DNA of 10,922 nt from Deltaproteobacteria bacterium (GTDB lineage Bacteria; Desulfobacterota; Desulfobacteria; Desulfobacterales; ETH-SRB1): positions 1 to 10,922 of the forward strand of contig QMMZ01000027.1 of NCBI GenBank assembly GCA_003647525.1, written 5' to 3'. A model generated the notes under the pieces. That model had not been told where the DNA came from and searched no databases. It saw only the letters and a program-made list of their open reading frames with translations. The position numbers and the translations under genes are program-made. The first letter of the stretch is position 1. Each line of letters opens with the position of its first letter. This document shows positions 8,456 to 10,922 of the stretch, one piece after another.

Positions 8456-9131
8456 TATTATCAGCAGTCGCAGGTTTTTTTTTCAAAAGCGGTTTTCTCA
8501 CAGCTTCAATAACATTATTTGCCTGAGCCAGGAGGTCTGACGGGCGTTTTCGCAAAAACGCAACTGTTGTTTCTTTGCTGTGGGCTTCCAGCTTAATCTG
8601 TGCACTTAACCGCGCAAATACCCCGAGCAACGGTCCAAGCAGACCTGCCTTTGATGAAACGCCGGTGTCAACTTCTAGACGGGAATCCCTGCTTTCTGCG
8701 GTGGTCCGGGTAGTCTCATTAAAATAATCGAGTACCGGTTTTAAAAGATCATCATCAACTTTAAGGTTATTGTTTTTTGCTGCATTCAGGACACGCTCGG
8801 CAATGATTAAAATCAAATCTTCAGCACAAATCGCTGTGGTACTCATCTGGTCATGCACAGAAAATGTTACTGGTAAAAATCGTTCTTTATGTTCCGCAAG
8901 AAGTTTGTTTAATTCAGTCGATTTTCCACAGCCCCTGTGCCCATAGAATAAGAGCCTGACATCTTCCAGACTGTTAAGCGCATCAATCAGACGTTTTCTG
9001 GTCTCCTGATGCGGATCGCGCGCCATATCAGTTTCCACAAAAAAAGACTCAAGTTCTTTGCCGTCTAATGGCGCCGGCCGACAAACGCGACGAATTCCTG
9101 CCAAATCTTTTGCCTTGCCTGGTAGTTCCAT
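8301..9131 (-). CDS. AAA+/STAND P-loop ATPase, N-terminal half (frameshifted)
   Basis: The N-terminal part carries a textbook Walker A, FYGHRGCGKSTEL, at about residues 62-74 from the ATG at 9131. It follows the lead-in DPHQETRKRLIDALNSLEDVRLL typical of P-loop NTPases of the 'YGHRGxGKSTEL' type. A Thr/Arg-rich, partly helical region (about 135-190) follows. The ATG at 9131 is preferred because AAGG (9140-9143) stands 8 bp upstream; the GTG at 9140 would overlap that site. After KPLLKK the 0 frame runs through nine A's into an unrelated tail (PATADNSGRS...) before stopping at 8301, while the true continuation, with Walker B, lies in the -1 frame. So it is either a null allele, an indel error, or recoded by slippage. 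First gene of the two-gene ATPase/TPR module; a heptamer block lies 32 bp upstream. Confidence 0.75.
   Translation of the reverse strand: MELPGKAKDLAGIRRVCRPAPLDGKELESFFVETDMARDPHQETRKRLIDALNSLEDVRLLFYGHRGCGKSTELNKLLAEHKERFLPVTFSVHDQMSTTAICAEDLILIIAERVLNAAKNNNLKVDDDLLKPVLDYFNETTRTTAESRDSRLEVDTGVSSKAGLLGPLLGVFARLSAQIKLEAHSKETTVAFLRKRPSDLLAQANNVIEAVRKPLLKKKPATADNSGRSGQTGAYAGSRDVRQSCEPADRHYSQYYLYHTCIFVSFAGRKLIQTSF
8475..8483 (-). other. A9 homopolymer at the ATPase frameshift
   Basis: Nine consecutive A on the coding (minus) strand, within LLKKK, exactly where the ATPase reading frame must shift by -1. With eight A's the frame is continuous. Runs of nine A are known sites of transcriptional slippage and of -1 ribosomal slippage (A-AAA-AAA heptamers), and also of sequencing indels. 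I saw no obvious downstream stimulatory hairpin, though I did not fold the region. Confidence 0.7.
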
Positions 9132-9162
9132 TGAAAACACCTTATTAGAATTGCTGCCTTGT

Positions 9163-9218
9163 AACCGCTAACTGTGAACTGTAAACTGTAAACTGTAAAC
9201 TGTGAACTGTAAACCGTT
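9163..9218 (-). repeat. Eight-unit heptamer array between DUF1573 and ATPase genes
   Basis: Units on the + strand are AACCGCT, AACTGTG, AACTGTA (three times), AACTGTG, AACTGTA, AACCGTT, perfectly in register. Read on the minus strand, the array begins at the stop codon of the DUF1573 gene (TAA at 9217-9219) with the same TAACGGTTTACAGTT junction found at the eno stop. It occupies nearly all of the spacer to the ATPase gene. No inverted partner block was found here. Confidence 0.95.
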
Positions 9219-9933
9219 ACCTATCCTTTATATCGCCATATACACTTATTTTAATTTCCGGACGTATTTTGCTATCTGTTTCCAAATAAATTGTGTCAAA
9301 AAAACGGCTTTTTTCATTTTTCAGATTTGTTACGGTCAATAAGTATTCTGATTCTTTTGATGGTGTTATAATTTTCTCTATTTTATAGTCTATGTCTTTA
9401 CCTTTTTGGGCTTTTGATCCAATTATTTTAAAAGGATATTTTTTTTCAGGAATTAACTTAATTGATTGCTTTATATGTTCTCCAATATAACCCCTGAGAA
9501 TTACTTTGTTAGGTGTAATAGTTACAAATTTATCAACTTTGCCCTGGATAACAAAATTTAATTTTGGATGTTTTTTGTCATTAGTATGGACAACTATGTT
9601 TTTCTTGAGTTTTTTTCCACCATATCCATTTGAATTGACTTTAATATTGAATTTTCCCTCTCCGCCCGGAGGGATGAGTCTCGGGAAAGAGACTGCTGTA
9701 CACCCTCAGCCGGTTTTGACTTTTTCAATATTTAGAGGAGCTGTTCCTTTGTTTTGAATAATAAATCGATGGTCTATTTCAGCACCTTCAACAACAGGGG
9801 CAAACTCATAATTATCTGCAGGCAGATAGGCACAAGCATATGTATTAACATCCTCTTCTGCTTTTATAGATGCATTTAAATTTAAAATAAGAAAAAATAA
9901 GAGAAAAAAGAAAAACAGGTTTTTAATTTTCAT
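9217..9933 (-). CDS. Exported DUF1573 protein, probable selenoprotein (Sec76, UGA 9706-9708)
   Basis: Read through the TGA at 9706-9708, this is a 238-residue DUF1573-type protein. The ATG at 9933 is fixed by AAAAGGAGC (9941-9949) with 7-bp spacing. Residues 1-25 are a signal peptide with a Phe/Leu-rich core, so it is periplasmic or secreted. The Ig-like DUF1573 domain follows: EFAPVVEGAEIDHRFIIQNKGTAPLNIEKVKTG, then TGA, then GCTAVSFPRLIPPGGEGKFNIKVN. In the family this point is the conserved CGCT motif, so TGA replaces the first Cys and gives U-G-C-T. The same frame stays open for 162 further codons, covering a second beta-rich domain (about 110-238), to a TAA at 9217. A hairpin starts just after the UGA. 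Function of DUF1573 is unknown; a redox-active Sec/Cys pair is inferred. A nonsense mutation is the alternative. Translation stopping at the TGA would give only 75 residues. Confidence 0.8.
9671..9705 (-). promoter_or_regulatory. Candidate bacterial SECIS hairpin after the in-frame UGA
   Basis: In the mRNA, AGUCUC (9694-9689) pairs perfectly with GAGACU (9682-9677) around a 6-nt loop UUUCCC. Below it GGGUG (9705-9701) can pair with CAUCCC (9676-9671) with one bulged U, with UACAGC unpaired on the 5' side. The loop begins 17 nt after the UGA, inside the usual 16-37 nt range for bacterial SECIS elements. The loop lacks the G typically seen in its first two positions, so the match is good in position and stem but not in loop sequence. 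Confidence 0.5.
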
Positions 9934-9999
9934 TTTTAAAGCTCCTTTTACAGAAATTTCTAAACTCATTTTTATGTAACATTAACTATCTGCGCGTGA

Positions 10000-10198
10000 G
10001 CTTCAGGTATGATCGAATTTAAAACAGGGAACTGTTTGAACGTATTAGAGATCGTTAAGAAAGAACCTCGTAGGATCTTGTCATTGTTTATTAAGTACTT
10101 ATTGAACTATTACTACTATTTTCATTCAGCGCAAGTTCTTTCTTTACGATATCTTATGCGTGAGTTTTTCATGGTTTAAATTTGATCACACCTGAAGC
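10000..10198. repeat. ~199-bp imperfect palindrome, MITE-like
   Basis: The ends are inverted: GCTTCAGGTATGATCGAATT at 10000-10019 matches the reverse complement of the 3' end (CACACCTGAAGC at 10187-10198 and inwards) with 3 differences in about 25 bp. Further in, ATCGTTAAGAAAGAAC (about 10052-10067) is inverted at about 10134-10150 with one mismatch, and the centre holds the palindrome AAGTACTT (10093-10100). No ORF is present. It fills the gap between the DUF1573 and phosphoesterase genes. The flanks share only a GA dinucleotide, so target duplication is not demonstrated. It may be a miniature transposable element or a large folded RNA. Confidence 0.7.
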
Positions 10199-10241
10199 GA
10201 ATATATTTTTAACAAGCTATACGAGTTTGTAAATTCCAGTT

Positions 10242-10745
10242 TTAATAATTTCGGGTTAACTCCACCCTTTGTATCTCCGAGGTATTGGTATCAACAAAAC
10301 AGAATCCTGGATAGCCGTCTTTTCCCATAATTTCACCTGGATTTAAGAGTATGGTCTGGCCGATTTTCTTTATATGGTGCTTATGAGAATGACCATAACA
10401 GACCAACTGGTATTTATTGGTTGATGCAAGTCCTTGTCCTACTATATCCTGATGTGTAAATCCAACATTAAATCCATTAATATTAATATCGCCGATGAGG
10501 CCGTAAAGCTTGATATTTGTAAAAATAGTTAGAGAAAATTTTGTTAGAAGGTATTGTTCTCCGTCATTGTTCCCAAAAACTCCGTGAACAGGGATATCTG
10601 CTTCATTGAGTTCTTTTAGCATAAATGGGGCAACAAAATCTCCACAGTGAATAATCATGCCGGCATTTTTTTCTTTAATAATTGCCAGAGCTTTACGCAA
10701 ATTCCATATGTTGTCATGGCTGTCACTCATTACTGCAATAATCAT
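10242..10745 (-). CDS. Metallophosphoesterase, YfcE/MJ0936 family
   Basis: A 167-residue cytosolic calcineurin-like phosphodiesterase of full family length. The metal-binding motifs are complete: DSHDN with Asp8 and His10, GDF with Asp36, GNND (58-61), THQD with His98, and GHSHKHH (118-124) with His119 and His121, as in small YfcE/MJ0936-type enzymes. Those act on artificial phosphodiesters; the natural substrate is unclear. The ATG at 10743-10745 has AGAGG 5 bp upstream (10751-10755). That ribosome site is part of a 7-bp direct repeat flanking a small inserted element. The upstream gene (priA tail, stop at 10875) would be only 14 bp away if the insertion were removed, so the two were probably an operon. 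Confidence 0.95.
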   Translation of the reverse strand: MIIAVMSDSHDNIWNLRKALAIIKEKNAGMIIHCGDFVAPFMLKELNEADIPVHGVFGNNDGEQYLLTKFSLTIFTNIKLYGLIGDININGFNVGFTHQDIVGQGLASTNKYQLVCYGHSHKHHIKKIGQTILLNPGEIMGKDGYPGFCFVDTNTSEIQRVELTRNY

Positions 10746-10756
10746 AATTACCTCTG

Positions 10757-10864
10757 TTATAGACTTTCAGATAATTAATTTCACTGCGTTATCAGTCGTC
10801 GACGTATAACTAATACGCCTTCCTCCTTCTGGCCTTGTGAAATTAATTATCTAAAAATCTATAG
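10757..10864. mobile_element. 108-bp MITE-like insertion with 28-bp TIRs and 7-bp target duplication
   Basis: The left end (10757-10784, TTATAGAC...TTTCAC) is the inverted complement of the right end (10837-10864) at 25 of 28 positions. Both are directly flanked by ACCTCTG (10750-10756 and 10865-10871), an exact 7-bp direct repeat as produced by transposition. The interior (about 52 bp) is non-coding and holds a short CGTAT-AACTA-ATACG hairpin and the palindrome GTCGAC. No transposase is encoded, so it would be mobilised in trans. The left duplication copy contains the Shine-Dalgarno of the phosphoesterase gene. Confidence 0.85.
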
Positions 10865-10874
10865 ACCTCTGCTT

Positions 10875-10922
10875 TTACATCATAAAAAATGGATCCATAT
10901 CAACAACAACTTTAACTTTTTG
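10875..10922 (-). CDS. priA: C-terminal end of a gene, probably primosomal protein N' (PriA)
   Basis: Only 15 codons and the stop TAA (10875-10877) are inside the window, reading QKVKVVVDMDPFFMM. The V-V-V-D-M-D-P pattern just before the terminus resembles the 'DVDP' end of PriA, the replication-restart helicase. The match is too short for certainty; it rests on the motif, the stop position and the operon-like spacing to the phosphoesterase once the inserted element is ignored. Confidence 0.5.
   Translation of the reverse strand, partial: QKVKVVVDMDPFFMM

Noticed and set aside
9506..9757. 83-codon plus-strand ORF inside the DUF1573 gene
   Set aside because: It is antisense to the read-through DUF1573 frame, which has family homology on both sides of the TGA.
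9706..9969. Reading the DUF1573 gene as an 87-residue protein starting at 9969 and ending at the TGA
   Set aside because: The ATG at 9933 has a strong, well-spaced ribosome site and begins directly with the signal peptide, and the frame continues with family homology past the TGA.

Overview
The window looks like part of a chromosome from a sulfate-reducing Desulfobacterota (Desulfobacterales-like) bacterium. This is inferred from a TSUP-family transporter divergent from a TunR-type (Xer-like domain plus TOBE) regulator remnant, a pairing known from sulfate-reducing deltaproteobacteria. It is supported by a probable selenoprotein, moderate-to-low GC and abundant intergenic repeats. No rRNA, tRNA or CRISPR array was seen.

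Layout. 1-3788 (+): the 3' part of enolase, a 285-bp spacer full of heptamer repeats, a secreted LolA-like protein of unknown role, and CTP synthase. 3819-4971 (-): a TSUP/TauE-SafE anion transporter followed by a small overlapping ORF. 4972-5667: the transporter's control region with a 30-bp inverted repeat, then a broken tunR-like gene on the + strand. 5810-6436 (-): a HAD phosphatase. 6455-6570: two opposed blocks of tandem heptamers. 6588-9131 (-): a two-gene NTPase module, an AAA+/STAND-type ATPase split by a frameshift in an A9 run plus a TTG-started TPR partner. 9163-9218: another heptamer block. 9217-9933 (-): an exported DUF1573 protein whose frame continues 162 codons past an in-frame TGA that sits on the first Cys of the family's CGCT motif. 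10000-10198: a long imperfect palindrome. 10242-10745 (-): a YfcE/MJ0936-type phosphoesterase. 10757-10864: a MITE-like insertion flanked by 7-bp direct repeats. 10875-10922 (-): the last codons of what looks like priA.

The strongest observations are four. First, a candidate selenocysteine-containing DUF1573 protein with a hairpin directly after the UGA. Second, a small non-autonomous element that has separated the phosphoesterase gene from priA, with one target-duplication copy acting as the phosphoesterase ribosome site. Third, decay of the tunR-like regulator while its probable operator in front of the transporter is retained. Fourth, a dispersed 7-bp repeat family that abuts stop codons and brackets the ATPase/TPR module. 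The housekeeping genes (eno, pyrG) are ordinary; most of the interest lies in the 4.9-10.9 kb half.
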